Positions 44,272-53,049 of a stretch of 64,000 nucleotides of DNA are shown piece after piece. Position numbers and translations under genes: made by a program. This stretch comes from Arthrobacter oryzae (GTDB lineage Bacteria; Actinomycetota; Actinomycetes; Actinomycetales; Micrococcaceae), in NCBI RefSeq assembly GCF_003634095.1, contig NZ_RBIR01000009.1, positions 55,817 to 119,816 of the forward strand, read 5' to 3'. The notes under the pieces are model-generated. The model was not told the origin of the DNA, searched no databases, and worked only from the letters and a program-made list of their open reading frames with translations. The number at the start of each line of letters is the position of its first letter. The first letter of the stretch is position 1.

Positions 44272-45141
44272 TTACGCCGACTGCTCGACGCGTTCGTGGA
44301 AGAAGCGGGTGATGTTGTCGGCGATGTACTCGACGTGGTCCTCAACGGCGAAGTGGCCGGCGTCGAGGCGGTGCAGTTCGGCGTCGGGCAGATCGCGCAG
44401 GTAAGCCTCTCCTCCCGCGGGGGTGAAGAACACGTCACCTTGGCCCCAGAAGATGATCGTGCGCGGCTGGTTGTCGCGCAGCGCCTTTTGCCACGTCGGG
44501 TACAGGGGCGGGTTGGTCTTGTAGTCCTCCAGCAGGTCGAGCTGAACATCCCGGCGACCGGGCAGGTCCAGGAACGCCACGTCCACGGTCCAGTTGTCTG
44601 GGGAGATGAGCTCCGGGTCGGGGTGGCCGCCGAGGTAGATGGACTTGACGCCCTCGGTGGTCAGGAAGGGGCGCAGCGCGTCCTCGGTCTCGGTGTTGCG
44701 GTCCGTCCAGAGCTTGAACCGGATGCCGTCCCAGGCTTCGGTGAAGCCCTCGTCATAGGCGTTGCTGTTCTGCACGATCTGCCACTGCAGCCACTCGGGG
44801 TGACGGCCGACGATGCGGTTGCCGATCGGTCCGCCGTAGTCCTGGTGGTAGAGGCCGAAGGAAGTGAATCCGATCTGGATCAGCCACTTCTCGATCACCT
44901 CGGACAGGTTCTCGAAGGTGTAGTCGAATCCGGCCGGGGACGTGGTGTTTCCGAAACCGGGATAGTCCGGAGAGACGACGTGGAAGCCACGGGCGGCGAG
45001 GCCAGGGATGAGATCCCGCCACTGGTGGGAGGACGACGAGAACCCGCCGAACAGCACGATCTTGGGCGCGCCAGGCTCCCCGGCCTCCCGGTAGAACACG
45101 TTGTGGCCGTCAACGTCGGCCGAACGGTACCTCACAGTCAT
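44272..45141 (-). CDS. Alpha/beta hydrolase with an Asp nucleophile motif
   Basis: 289 residues. The nucleophile elbow is LYHQDYGGPIG, i.e. Asp rather than Ser, as in haloalkane dehalogenases and epoxide hydrolases. The oxyanion strand is LFGGFSSSSHQW and the catalytic His is in DAGHFAVEDH near the C terminus. An Asp nucleophile suggests C-halogen or epoxide hydrolysis rather than esterase activity. First gene of a five-gene operon, divergent from the CGNR regulator, with an inverted repeat between them. Confidence 0.87.
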   Translation of the reverse strand: MTVRYRSADVDGHNVFYREAGEPGAPKIVLFGGFSSSSHQWRDLIPGLAARGFHVVSPDYPGFGNTTSPAGFDYTFENLSEVIEKWLIQIGFTSFGLYHQDYGGPIGNRIVGRHPEWLQWQIVQNSNAYDEGFTEAWDGIRFKLWTDRNTETEDALRPFLTTEGVKSIYLGGHPDPELISPDNWTVDVAFLDLPGRRDVQLDLLEDYKTNPPLYPTWQKALRDNQPRTIIFWGQGDVFFTPAGGEAYLRDLPDAELHRLDAGHFAVEDHVEYIADNITRFFHERVEQSA

Positions 45142-45159
45142 AATGACTCCTCATGCCTA

Positions 45160-45231
45160 ACGGGTAATACATGATTGATACGTTAGAAGTTCTATCACAT
45201 CCGCCTAACGGATGCAATACGAATTACCCGT
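45160..45231. promoter_or_regulatory. Inverted operator pair between hydrolase operon and CGNR gene
   Basis: ACGGGTAAT at 45160-45168 and ATTACCCGT at 45223-45231 are exact inverted copies in the 104-bp divergent spacer, one near each start codon. Probable binding sites of the CGNR regulator. Confidence 0.55.
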
Positions 45232-45245
45232 GATAAGTTGGTGGC

Positions 45246-45842
45246 ATGACTAGACCAGCGCGTACGTGGGTCCTCCCGCAGGAACCCGTCTCTGTCCGCT
45301 TGATGGGAACGATCTGGGCCGACACTGACGGCCTCCACGATGACCTCGAGACGGCGTCCGGCCTCGAAGCTTGGATGGAGGCCGTTGGCGTCGACGAGGG
45401 AACTGCCTCCGCCACATCCAATGAGCTGGCAGAAGCCCGGGCACTCCGTGACTCCCTCCGGCTGCTCGCCGCCATCCAAACCGAGGACACTCGTCCCACC
45501 GCGGTCTCCCACATGACAGACGCCTCTCGGGCGGTCGATGTTCTCAACACTGCCGCCAGGCGTCTGCCTATTCCGCAGCTACAAATCCAAAACAACGCGT
45601 TCCGTCGAACCAGCACTGCGACGTCCGCCGTGCCCGCCGCTCTAGCTGGAATCGCAACCGAAGCCGTCAACCTGTTCGGCGGCCCGGACGCAGATCGACT
45701 TCGTGCGTGCCAGGCCCCCGGCTGTGTCCTCTACTTCGTTAAGACCCACCACCGCCGTGAGTGGTGCTCGATCGCCTGCGGGAATCGTGCCCGCGCCGCA
45801 CGCCACTATCAGCGCATTCGCCAGACCACCCCGCAGGAGTAA
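45246..45842 (+). CDS. CGNR zinc-finger/ABATE regulator
   Basis: 198 residues. The N-terminal ABATE-like region (DLETASGLEAWMEAVG, EARALRDSLRLLAAI) precedes a C-terminal CGNR zinc finger, RACQAPGCVLYFVKTHHRRE with WCSIACGNRARAARHYQR. These proteins are predicted DNA-binding regulators that sense small molecules. Divergent from the alpha/beta hydrolase operon, which it most likely controls. Confidence 0.88.
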   Translation: MTRPARTWVLPQEPVSVRLMGTIWADTDGLHDDLETASGLEAWMEAVGVDEGTASATSNELAEARALRDSLRLLAAIQTEDTRPTAVSHMTDASRAVDVLNTAARRLPIPQLQIQNNAFRRTSTATSAVPAALAGIATEAVNLFGGPDADRLRACQAPGCVLYFVKTHHRREWCSIACGNRARAARHYQRIRQTTPQE

Positions 45843-46046
45843 CCATCGACACCCCGGGTGTGGACGACACCGGCTGCGACTCGTCTCCAAGGACGTGCTT
45901 CGTCACCTTGATTCTTGATGGGCGGGTTTCGCGGAGGCTTCTGACGGGACCGGGAGTGTTCGCAGTCTGGACCCTGCCCTGCCGTTGCCCTATCGTTGGG
46001 GAACCGATCAAAGCTGACCGGCGGAGCTCCGCATCGGAGGTACATG

Positions 46047-46640
46047 ATGGGAATCATCTCGTCTGGATTTCATGGAAAAAGGCGGACAGGCAATCCCGCG
46101 CTACCCCCCGGGCAATACGAGACGGGAAGCTTTCCCGTGCTGACAGCAGGCCCGGCACCGTATGTCTCCCCGGCGGACTGGGAATTCTTCATTACAACCG
46201 AGACGGGGCAGCGCCGCACCTGGTCCTGGGATGATCTTATGGCGCTGCCGCAGGTTGATATCCGCTCGGACATTCACTGCGTGACCAGTTGGTCCAAGCT
46301 GGGCACCTCCTGGCGCGGGGTGTCCCTGGACACCTTGTTCGAGGATGTGGAGACAACGTCGGAGTTCACGACGGCCCACTCCTACGGCGGCTATACGACC
46401 AACGTCCCGCTGCAGGACCTTCTCGACGGCCAGGCATGGGTGGCCTGGGAATTCGACGGCGAACCTCTGGAACGGGCCCACGGCGGACCTGCGCGCCTGC
46501 TGATACCCCACTTGTACTTCTGGAAGAGTGCAAAGTGGATCAATGGCCTCGAACTAATGCCGCACGATGTTCCCGGATTCTGGGAATCCAACGGGTACCA
46601 CATCTACGGCGACCCGTGGCGCGAGGAGCGCTACTCATGA
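46047..46640 (+). CDS. Molybdopterin-dependent oxidoreductase (sulfite-oxidase fold, soluble)
   Basis: 197 residues, a YedY/sulfite-oxidase-like Moco domain. SDIHCVTSWSKLGTSWRGV supplies the Mo-ligand Cys, and RLLIPHLYFWKSAKWINGLE is the usual C-terminal core. It has no Tat signal, unlike exported YedY. ATG at 46047 has GGAGG six bases upstream. The next gene, ten bases on, encodes a matching flavin reductase, suggesting a cytosolic electron-transfer pair. Confidence 0.87.
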   Translation: MGIISSGFHGKRRTGNPALPPGQYETGSFPVLTAGPAPYVSPADWEFFITTETGQRRTWSWDDLMALPQVDIRSDIHCVTSWSKLGTSWRGVSLDTLFEDVETTSEFTTAHSYGGYTTNVPLQDLLDGQAWVAWEFDGEPLERAHGGPARLLIPHLYFWKSAKWINGLELMPHDVPGFWESNGYHIYGDPWREERYS

Positions 46641-46650
46641 GGCCGGCACC

Positions 46651-47388
46651 ATGAGCACCCTGTGGCGTGTCGCCGATGTCGTCAGCGGGGTTCCCGAAAC
46701 GGAATCATCCCGAACCATCGGGTTGCGCGTGGACGGTCTGAACGGCAATCTTGCCGGCCAACACATCGATATCCGGCTCACGGCGGACGACGGCTACACC
46801 GCAGTTCGGTCCTACTCCGTGGCAACAGCCGGCATGGACGAAATCCTGGAAATCACGGTCGACGAATTGGCCAGCGGAGAGGTCTCCCCCTATCTGGTCA
46901 GAGATCTGATGGTCGGAGACCAGTTGGAGATCCGCGGCCCCGTCGGCGGCTGGTTCGTCTGGCGGCCGACGGACCCGAACCCGGTTCAGTTGATCGCCGG
47001 AGGATCCGGCATCGTCCCGCTCATGTCCATGATCCGCGCCCATGAGGCCTCCGAGAATCCTTCACAGTTCCGGTTGCTGTACTCGCTCAAATCCCCGGAG
47101 TCGGGGTTTTATCGGGAGGAACTGCTCACTTTGGGCCAGGAATCTCCCAAGCTCGCCGTCGACTATTTCTACACACGCAAGGTGCCCGAGGGCTGGCCCA
47201 CGACTCCGAAACGGCTCACCGCTGAAACGCTGCTGGCAAGCATCCTACCGGCGGACACTGCCCCCGACGTCTTCATCTGTGGTCAGACAGTATTTGTCGA
47301 AACGGTCACCGAATGGCTGGTGGGGGCGGGCTATCCGGCCGCCTCGATCAAAACGGAACGCTTCGGCGGAACGGGAGGAATCCGGTGA
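46651..47388 (+). CDS. Ferredoxin-reductase-type FAD/NAD oxidoreductase
   Basis: 245 residues. The FAD-binding RSYSVATAG and the NAD-binding GGSGIVPLMSMIRAH are followed by a C-terminal FICGQTVFVETV. It lacks its own iron-sulfur domain. As neighbour of the Moco protein it is probably its NAD(P)H-dependent electron donor. The stop overlaps the GTG start of the next gene (GTGA). Confidence 0.88.
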   Translation: MSTLWRVADVVSGVPETESSRTIGLRVDGLNGNLAGQHIDIRLTADDGYTAVRSYSVATAGMDEILEITVDELASGEVSPYLVRDLMVGDQLEIRGPVGGWFVWRPTDPNPVQLIAGGSGIVPLMSMIRAHEASENPSQFRLLYSLKSPESGFYREELLTLGQESPKLAVDYFYTRKVPEGWPTTPKRLTAETLLASILPADTAPDVFICGQTVFVETVTEWLVGAGYPAASIKTERFGGTGGIR

Positions 47389-47732
47389 GTGGTAACAACG
47401 GCTCGGCTTCCCCTGGTCCTGAGGACCCGCGCCTCGAGGACCAGGACATCGCCGGAACGGCAGGCAATCCAATACCTCATCTTGACGGGAACGCGGCGGC
47501 GGGACCGCTGTGGGAAGTGTTCCGCATTGACATCGTTGCAGCGATCGGTCGATGCAAGAACTGTGGCGCTGTCAGGGTCTTCGGGGAAGCAGCGGTCTAT
47601 GCCGACGCCCCGGGAATCGTTGTGCGCTGCAGTTCCTGCGGGGGCGTCCTGCTGCGACTCGTAGAGACCCCCACCAAATTCTGGCTCGATGTCAGCGGAC
47701 TGAGTTATCTGCAGATCGATCGGGAGCGCTAG
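47385..47732 (+). CDS. DUF6510 zinc-ribbon protein
   Basis: 115 residues from GTG at 47385, supported by GGAGG upstream and the four-base overlap with the reductase. It has a zinc ribbon formed by CKNCGA and CSSCGG, separated by about 24 residues, and a preserved LDGNAAAGPL start. DUF6510 proteins regularly follow this Moco-oxidoreductase and reductase pair in Actinobacteria; function unknown. Confidence 0.82.
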   Translation: MSGNNGSASPGPEDPRLEDQDIAGTAGNPIPHLDGNAAAGPLWEVFRIDIVAAIGRCKNCGAVRVFGEAAVYADAPGIVVRCSSCGGVLLRLVETPTKFWLDVSGLSYLQIDRER

Positions 47733-48415
47733 CGCGTACCTCTTGGAAGGCTTCCCTGCAGTCGTCCTGAGATAGCGGGGCAGCAGGGGCCTCTGCTGAT
47801 GATTCGCATCGGGCCCCTCGCCCCGCGTCTTCCAGGAGATGCCCGGCCCGGGCGCGGCCGGGGACGCGTGCGGCGGAGGGTGCACACCCTCGGCTCGTCG
47901 CACCCGCAGCAGCCGGCCTATCTCGTTGATCTGGGTGATCACGGCCGTGGTCCTCGGAAGGACGCTGACGAGCGGTTCGAAGAACATCGAAGCGCAATGG
48001 AGGATCAGGCCGGCGAGACCGGCCGCTGTCAGGCCGAGGTCCCCGCGGTGAGTCGGGTTGCCAGACTTTTCGGGGGCAGCCCCGGACGCGCCAGATGTGA
48101 TGGACATTCTTCGATCGCGCGTCTAAGGATGCGCGATCGCCACGAAGCTTGTTTCCGGTCAGATGGGGCCGTTCGCGTGGACGTGCGGCCGGGAGGGACT
48201 CCTGCTGCCTTGGGGGCGCTGAGGCGATGCATGGCCCCGACGGGCGTGCTTCATGTAACGGAATGGCATCATTCCCAGACACACCCATCCAGAGGGGTGG
48301 TCGATGTCGAAGTACTCCTGACAGACAACCTCCGGCCCCCCGCCAAGAATGCACTACCCGATCCACGGTCGGGAGGGCTGGCCCACACCGATCCACAAGT
48401 TATAGGAGTACTCCC
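47733..48415. other. Long intergenic region
   Basis: About 680 bp. Open frames exist on both strands, the longest on the minus strand to 48107 and antisense to the DUF6510 gene, but none has a recognisable domain or supported start. I annotate no gene. Nothing RNA-like was noted. Confidence 0.4.
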
Positions 48416-49093
48416 ATGCGTACATCAATCAAGACTTTCCTGGGCGTCGCGGCTGCCGGTTCCCTCATGTTCTCCCTCGCAGCGTGCGGCCCGGCCAGCA
48501 ATGCCTCCAGCACGCCGGCCTCCTCATCCGCTTCGGCTGCGGCCGAGATGCCCAAGCCGCTGGCCTCCATCCCGGCCCTGACCGGGGTGTCCACCGCGGT
48601 GAAGTTGGACGCCTCCTTCGCCGCGGCTTTGAAGACCCTGAAGCTCACCCCTGGCGTGATCGGCACCGCGAAGCTGACCGACGGGTCCCTGGTCTTCCCG
48701 ATCACCGGCGGCAAGGTCGACTACTACGACCCCGCCAAGGACTACCGCCCCTACGTCCAGGGTCTGATCAACCACGCAGGATCCGGTTTCTCCCTGACTT
48801 CCGGGGACACCAAGGTTGACCTGACCAACTTCACCATCGACCCGGGCACCTCCAAGCTCTACGGCGACGTTGCGGTCAACGGTACGGTTGCCGCCAAGCA
48901 GGCCTACATCTTCAACCTGGACGGCTCCACCCTGAAGCCGCTGGCAAAGGCCGGGGACACCGCCATCCTTGAAGGCACCCGCGTCCTGGTCTCGGACACC
49001 GCCGCAGGCCTGCTGAACAAGACCTTCAAGACCGACGCCGTGAAGGCCGACATGCTCGTTGGCATCGCAAAGATCACCGTCAACACCAAGTAA
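48416..49093 (+). CDS. Lipoprotein of unknown function
   Basis: 225 residues. It has a lipobox signal peptide (FSLAAC, Cys near residue 24), a Ser/Ala-rich linker, and a beta-rich domain with LKLTPGVIGTAKLTDGSLVF and SGFSLTSGDTKVDLTNFTID. It would be anchored on the outer face of the membrane. I do not recognise the family. GGAG lies before the ATG, and the gene is followed by a good terminator. Possibly linked to the Moco and glycosyltransferase genes nearby. Confidence 0.8.
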   Translation: MRTSIKTFLGVAAAGSLMFSLAACGPASNASSTPASSSASAAAEMPKPLASIPALTGVSTAVKLDASFAAALKTLKLTPGVIGTAKLTDGSLVFPITGGKVDYYDPAKDYRPYVQGLINHAGSGFSLTSGDTKVDLTNFTIDPGTSKLYGDVAVNGTVAAKQAYIFNLDGSTLKPLAKAGDTAILEGTRVLVSDTAAGLLNKTFKTDAVKADMLVGIAKITVNTK

Positions 49094-49138
49094 CTCCTCC
49101 GAAATAACCTGCCGGATGGATTGTTCTGCACCGGCGGG

Positions 49139-49178
49139 AAGTGCCGCGGCTCCTCCCTTGGGGGTCCGCGGCACTTTT
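49139..49178 (+). terminator. Intrinsic terminator after the lipoprotein gene
   Basis: Eleven-base arms AAGTGCCGCGG and CCGCGGCACTT with a 16-base loop, followed by TTTT overlapping the arm end. A plausible rho-independent terminator. Confidence 0.75.
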
Positions 49179-49249
49179 CCGTCCGCATACCGTAAGGATT
49201 TCGGGGCGCAGCGGCGCTGCCGGATCCGTAGCCTTGAAGGGTGTTTGAA

Positions 49250-49966
49250 ATGACCGGATCCATGGTTGATGTGGTGCTGCCGTGCCTGAACGAACGGGGC
49301 GCCCTGCCCTGGGTTCTGTCCCGTCTGCCGGACGGGTACCGGGCCATCGTCGTGGACAACGGTTCCACGGACGGGTCCGGCGAGCTAGCGCAGAGCCTGG
49401 GGGCGACCGTGGTCCGGGAGGACCAGCGGGGTTTCGGGGCGGCCGCCCATGCCGGGCTGCTCGCGGCGACGGCGGAATTCGTGGCCTTCTGTGACTGCGA
49501 CGGTTCACTGGATCCGGCGCGGCTCCCGGCGCTCCTCGCCCTCGTAATGGACGGAAGCGCGGATCTGGTGCTGGGAAGCCGCCAGCCGGAACCCGGCTCG
49601 TGGCCCCTGCACGCCCGCATCGCCAACCGCGTGCTGGCCTCGCGGATCCGCCGCTTGACCGGGGAACACGTGACCGATCTTGGACCGATGCGGGCAGCAC
49701 GCCGCGAAGCGCTGGTTTCCCTGGACCTGGCGGACCGGCGCAGCGGCTACCCCCTGGAAATGTTCCTCAAGGCGAGCCTTCGCAGTTGGCGGATTGCGGA
49801 GATCCCCGTGCCGTATGCCCCGCGGACCGGCAAATCGAAAGTCACCGGGACCATCCGCGGAACGGTTACCGCGGTGAAAGACATGTCTGCCCAGCTCAGG
49901 GCGGCAAAATCGTTGCTGCCATCGGGACCGGTCCGGATGACCGGCCGCCGCGAAGAACGTATATGA
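49250..49966 (+). CDS. Family 2 glycosyltransferase
   Basis: 238 residues, GT-A fold: DVVLPCLNERGALPWVLSRL at the N terminus, IVVDNGSTDGSGELA, and the DxD-like CDCDGSLDPARL. No membrane helices; it resembles DPM1-like enzymes. ATG at 49250 is preferred to GTG at 49241 because of the GAAGGG spacing. The next gene starts nine bases after its stop. Acceptor unknown. Confidence 0.88.
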   Translation: MTGSMVDVVLPCLNERGALPWVLSRLPDGYRAIVVDNGSTDGSGELAQSLGATVVREDQRGFGAAAHAGLLAATAEFVAFCDCDGSLDPARLPALLALVMDGSADLVLGSRQPEPGSWPLHARIANRVLASRIRRLTGEHVTDLGPMRAARREALVSLDLADRRSGYPLEMFLKASLRSWRIAEIPVPYAPRTGKSKVTGTIRGTVTAVKDMSAQLRAAKSLLPSGPVRMTGRREERI

Positions 49967-49974
49967 GGATAAGC

Positions 49975-50643
49975 ATGGACTTGACAGTGGCAGTAATCGC
50001 CAAAGAGTGCGTGCCGGGACGGGTCAAGACCCGGCTCAGTCCGCCGCTGCCGCCCGAAGGCGCGGCTCAATTGGCGCAATTGAGCCTCAGCCGCACCCTG
50101 GATTCGGTGCGCAGCCTCCCGGCCGGCCGCCAGCTGCTGGTGATCGACGGCACGCCCACCGCGCAGAACGCCGCCGGATTCACGGTTCTGCCGCAGGCAT
50201 CCGGAGGCCTGGATGAGCGGCTGGCCGCCATCTGCGACGCCGTCAGCGGTCCACTGCTCATTATCGGCATGGACACCCCGCAATTCTCCCCGGACCATCT
50301 GGCGCCGCTGCTCGATGACTGGTCCACCACGCACGCCCGGCACGAGGCCTGGATCGGCCCGGCAACCGATGGCGGATTCTGGGCACTGGCGCTGCGCCGG
50401 CCGGACGGTAACCTGATCCGGGGCGTGCCTATGTCAACGGCGAGCACCGGGGCCCGACAGCTCGCCCGGCTCACAGCGGCCGGGCTCACAGTCGGAATTC
50501 TTCCGGAACTGCGCGACATGGACCACTTCAGTGACGCCCTGCAGATCGCGGCCGAGATTCCGGGCAGCGCCTTCGCCGAAGCGGTGGCCCAAACAGCCGC
50601 CTGGGTGAAGCGCCCCCGGCAAGAAGCGCAGGCCCTGCTGTGA
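49975..50643 (+). CDS. DUF2064/TIGR04282-type glycosyltransferase-like protein
   Basis: 222 residues. The start VAVIAKECVPGRVKTRLSPP is the signature of this GT-A-like family, and GGLDERLAAICD and GMDTPQFSPDHL are typical. TIGR04282 members are named after arsenosugar clusters, but the family is broader. ATG at 49975 has GAGGAT upstream. Its TGA overlaps the ATG of the methyltransferase gene. Confidence 0.85.
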   Translation: MDLTVAVIAKECVPGRVKTRLSPPLPPEGAAQLAQLSLSRTLDSVRSLPAGRQLLVIDGTPTAQNAAGFTVLPQASGGLDERLAAICDAVSGPLLIIGMDTPQFSPDHLAPLLDDWSTTHARHEAWIGPATDGGFWALALRRPDGNLIRGVPMSTASTGARQLARLTAAGLTVGILPELRDMDHFSDALQIAAEIPGSAFAEAVAQTAAWVKRPRQEAQALL

Positions 50644-51347
50644 TGCCCACCGCTGAGGCGCCGGCCGCCTCTTTCGGCCAGGGCGAAAGCGAGCCCTACG
50701 CGCGTGCCCTGCTGACCGGGACCGGAACCCTCACCCTCCGTCCGGAAAGCGGACACGATCCGGACGAGCCGGTGACGTTTGATGTCCGCAACTGGTGCGA
50801 GGACGCCAGCACGGCGGAGCTGTCGCTGCTGCAGAGCCTTCGGGGCCCGGTCCTCGACGTTGGGTGCGGGCCGGGACGGCTCCTGGCCGCCGCCCGGACG
50901 CTCGGCCTGGCCGCCCTGGGCATCGACACCAGCGCCGGAGCGGTCGGCCTGGCGCGCGACCGGGGTGCCCGCGCCCTCGAACAGTCCATATTCGCCCCGG
51001 TTCCGCAGTCGGGCCATTGGCAGTCCGTCATCCTGCTCGACGGCAACATCGGAATCGGGGGAAACGTCGGCGCCCTGTTAGGCCGCTGCCGGCAGCTCAT
51101 CGCCCTGACCGGGACATTGCTGGTCGAAGTCGAAGCCGACGAACACATCGACACCGCCTACTCGGCCGTGCTCGAAGACCAGCACGGGAACCGAAGCGAG
51201 GCGTTCGCCTGGGCTCGGACGGGCACGGCCGGCCTGGTATCCCGGGCGCAGGCCGGCGGCTGGTCCGTCACAGCCATCCGGCGGTTTCAAGGCCGCGTTT
51301 TTTGCTCCCTCTCGCCCCGGCCGGGGCCGGTCCGTTCGATCCCGTAG
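50643..51347 (+). CDS. Class I SAM-dependent methyltransferase
   Basis: 234 residues. The SAM-binding motif GPVLDVGCGPGRLLAAA lies near residue 75, and the acidic loop LGIDTSAGAVGLARDRG follows. The substrate cannot be inferred. It is translationally coupled to the DUF2064 gene. Its last 60 bp are antisense to the membrane protein gene on the other strand. Confidence 0.87.
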   Translation: MPTAEAPAASFGQGESEPYARALLTGTGTLTLRPESGHDPDEPVTFDVRNWCEDASTAELSLLQSLRGPVLDVGCGPGRLLAAARTLGLAALGIDTSAGAVGLARDRGARALEQSIFAPVPQSGHWQSVILLDGNIGIGGNVGALLGRCRQLIALTGTLLVEVEADEHIDTAYSAVLEDQHGNRSEAFAWARTGTAGLVSRAQAGGWSVTAIRRFQGRVFCSLSPRPGPVRSIP

Positions 51348-51787
51348 GCAAGGACGGCGGCCAGGCCGGCCAGAACCACCCAGAACCAGAGCAGGTGGGC
51401 GGCATAGTCCCCTTCCAGGGCACTGGTATTGCGGGCCACAGACTGCGCCTTCAACAAAATCCCCGCGATCACGGTCACCACGACCCCGGTCATCAGGGCG
51501 CCGCGTAGGACGGCGGCAGACGCCGGGCGCAGCCCCGACCCCAGCCGGGTGAGGCCCCCACCGGCCACGGTGGAGACCGGCACGATGACGCCGTCGTGCA
51601 AAAGGACGGCCACCGCCATCCACACCAGGAGCCCGAGCAGCTGCGGGGGTCCAAGCTGGGTCGGCAGGCCCAGGAGCCCGTAGCCGATCAACGCCGCACC
51701 CGCGGCGCCTAGGACGATTCTCAAGATCTTCACGGCGTTTCCGGCCCCGGCGGTTTTTTCGGCTTTCGTCGGCATCTCGGGTTTCAC
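51287..51787 (-). CDS. Small membrane protein
   Basis: 166 residues from GTG at 51787, which overlaps the Moco oxidoreductase stop (GTGA). Four predicted helices, e.g. LRIVLGAAGAALIGYGLLGL and ALMTGVVVTVIAGILL. It is coupled to the Moco gene and may be a quinone- or heme-side accessory, but no motif proves this. An ATG at 51775 is an alternative start. Confidence 0.7.
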   Translation of the reverse strand: MKPEMPTKAEKTAGAGNAVKILRIVLGAAGAALIGYGLLGLPTQLGPPQLLGLLVWMAVAVLLHDGVIVPVSTVAGGGLTRLGSGLRPASAAVLRGALMTGVVVTVIAGILLKAQSVARNTSALEGDYAAHLLWFWVVLAGLAAVLAYGIERTGPGRGEREQKTRP

Positions 51788-52956
51788 AGGACCTCCACAG
51801 TGTTCAGCCACTTTGTTTGCAGGACGCCGGGGCGTCCGGGGGCGATGATGCGCGCCGGATACCCATGGTCCAGATCGAGCGTCTGTCCGTTCAGTTCCAG
51901 GGCCACCAGGGTCCGTTCGTCCTGTGCGTACGTTGCGGGCATGTCCATCGTCCGGTACGCGCCCTCCGGTTCGAGGCTTGTGACCCGGAGGGAGGAGGAC
52001 GGCGGCGCGCCGACAAAGGCGACCAGGTCCCGGATACGCACGCCCCGCCAGATGGCCGTCTGGCTCCAGCCCTCAACACAGGCGATGGGAAGTTCGTGCT
52101 CATACTGGGGCAGGGCCAGGAGCTCCGCGAGGCTCAGGCTGCGGTTGGTGTCCTGATAGCTCACCGTGAGCGTCCAGTCCTTTGCCCCGGCCAGGTCGGC
52201 GACCTTGGCATCGGCGGCGGTGCGGTTCACCGGAACGGCCTGCGGGCCGGTTCCCATCTTCCGCGGTGCAAAAAGGTTGAACGGGTCCAGCCAGGAAAAG
52301 GACTGCCCGGCCGTCGTGAGCACGACGGCGCCCGTGGTGACGCCGACGGCGGCCAGGAAAGCGCGTCTGGACCAGCGGCCAGGCTCCTGGGGTGCCCCGC
52401 CGTCGTCAGTCACCGGTGCAGAGGCGCCGGCGGCGGTCCCGGACCGGGTACGCCAATGCTCGATGATCAAAGGAAGTTTCACGGCGATATGGAGCAGCAG
52501 CGACCCCCAGATCACCCAGGCCAGCCAGTAGTGGGTTTGACGGAAGGGGAAAGGCCACGGATACCACTTATAGGTGTTAATCAGGCCCGTCGTCAGCTGC
52601 AGCAGCGAAGAGGCGATGAACAACGCAATGGATGCCCGCTCCAAGCCGTGCGCCACGGACTTGACCGGCGGCCATTTCAGCAGCTCCGGATAGACCGACC
52701 ACAATTTGGCCAGCAGCAACGGAATGGCAGCGATGCCCGTGGTGACGTGGATTCCCTGCGTCAGCTGATAGATCCAGACGGGGCTGGTGGGGAAGAACAT
52801 CCACGACGGCGGCTCCTGCAGCCCGTGGCTGAAGAGCCCGGTCAGGAAACAGATAGTGAAGCTAAGCCCCAGCCAGCGCCCCAGGACCACGGTGAGCCGG
52901 GTACTGCGCGTGGGCGAGGCGAACCTGGCGGCCAGCGCGTTGGTGAGCTTTTCCAT
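51784..52956 (-). CDS. Membrane-bound molybdopterin oxidoreductase (cytochrome b-like N terminus)
   Basis: 390 residues. The N-terminal 175 residues form about four membrane helices with His residues (LTGLFSHGLQ, YQLTQGIHVTTG, WGSLLLHIAVKLP), resembling a b-type cytochrome. A further hydrophobic segment starting RRAFLAAVGVTTGAVVLTTA links to an outer sulfite-oxidase-like Moco domain with the Mo ligand Cys in IACVEGWSQTAIWRGV. A fusion that could pass electrons from an exported Moco domain into the membrane. Divergent from the GT at 53 kb. Confidence 0.87.
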   Translation of the reverse strand: MEKLTNALAARFASPTRSTRLTVVLGRWLGLSFTICFLTGLFSHGLQEPPSWMFFPTSPVWIYQLTQGIHVTTGIAAIPLLLAKLWSVYPELLKWPPVKSVAHGLERASIALFIASSLLQLTTGLINTYKWYPWPFPFRQTHYWLAWVIWGSLLLHIAVKLPLIIEHWRTRSGTAAGASAPVTDDGGAPQEPGRWSRRAFLAAVGVTTGAVVLTTAGQSFSWLDPFNLFAPRKMGTGPQAVPVNRTAADAKVADLAGAKDWTLTVSYQDTNRSLSLAELLALPQYEHELPIACVEGWSQTAIWRGVRIRDLVAFVGAPPSSSLRVTSLEPEGAYRTMDMPATYAQDERTLVALELNGQTLDLDHGYPARIIAPGRPGVLQTKWLNTVEVL

Positions 52957-53049
52957 AGGTAGATCACATCATCAATTCGGGTCGCAGGGTGCCGCCAGAC
53001 CTTACGATTCGCGGAAAACCTCCTGTCGGATGCAAGTGCGGCGTCAGAT

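Noticed and set aside
47331..48107. 258-codon minus-strand ORF antisense to the DUF6510 gene
   Set aside because: No domain and no supported start; the opposing DUF6510 gene has RBS, coupling and a zinc ribbon. Left unannotated.
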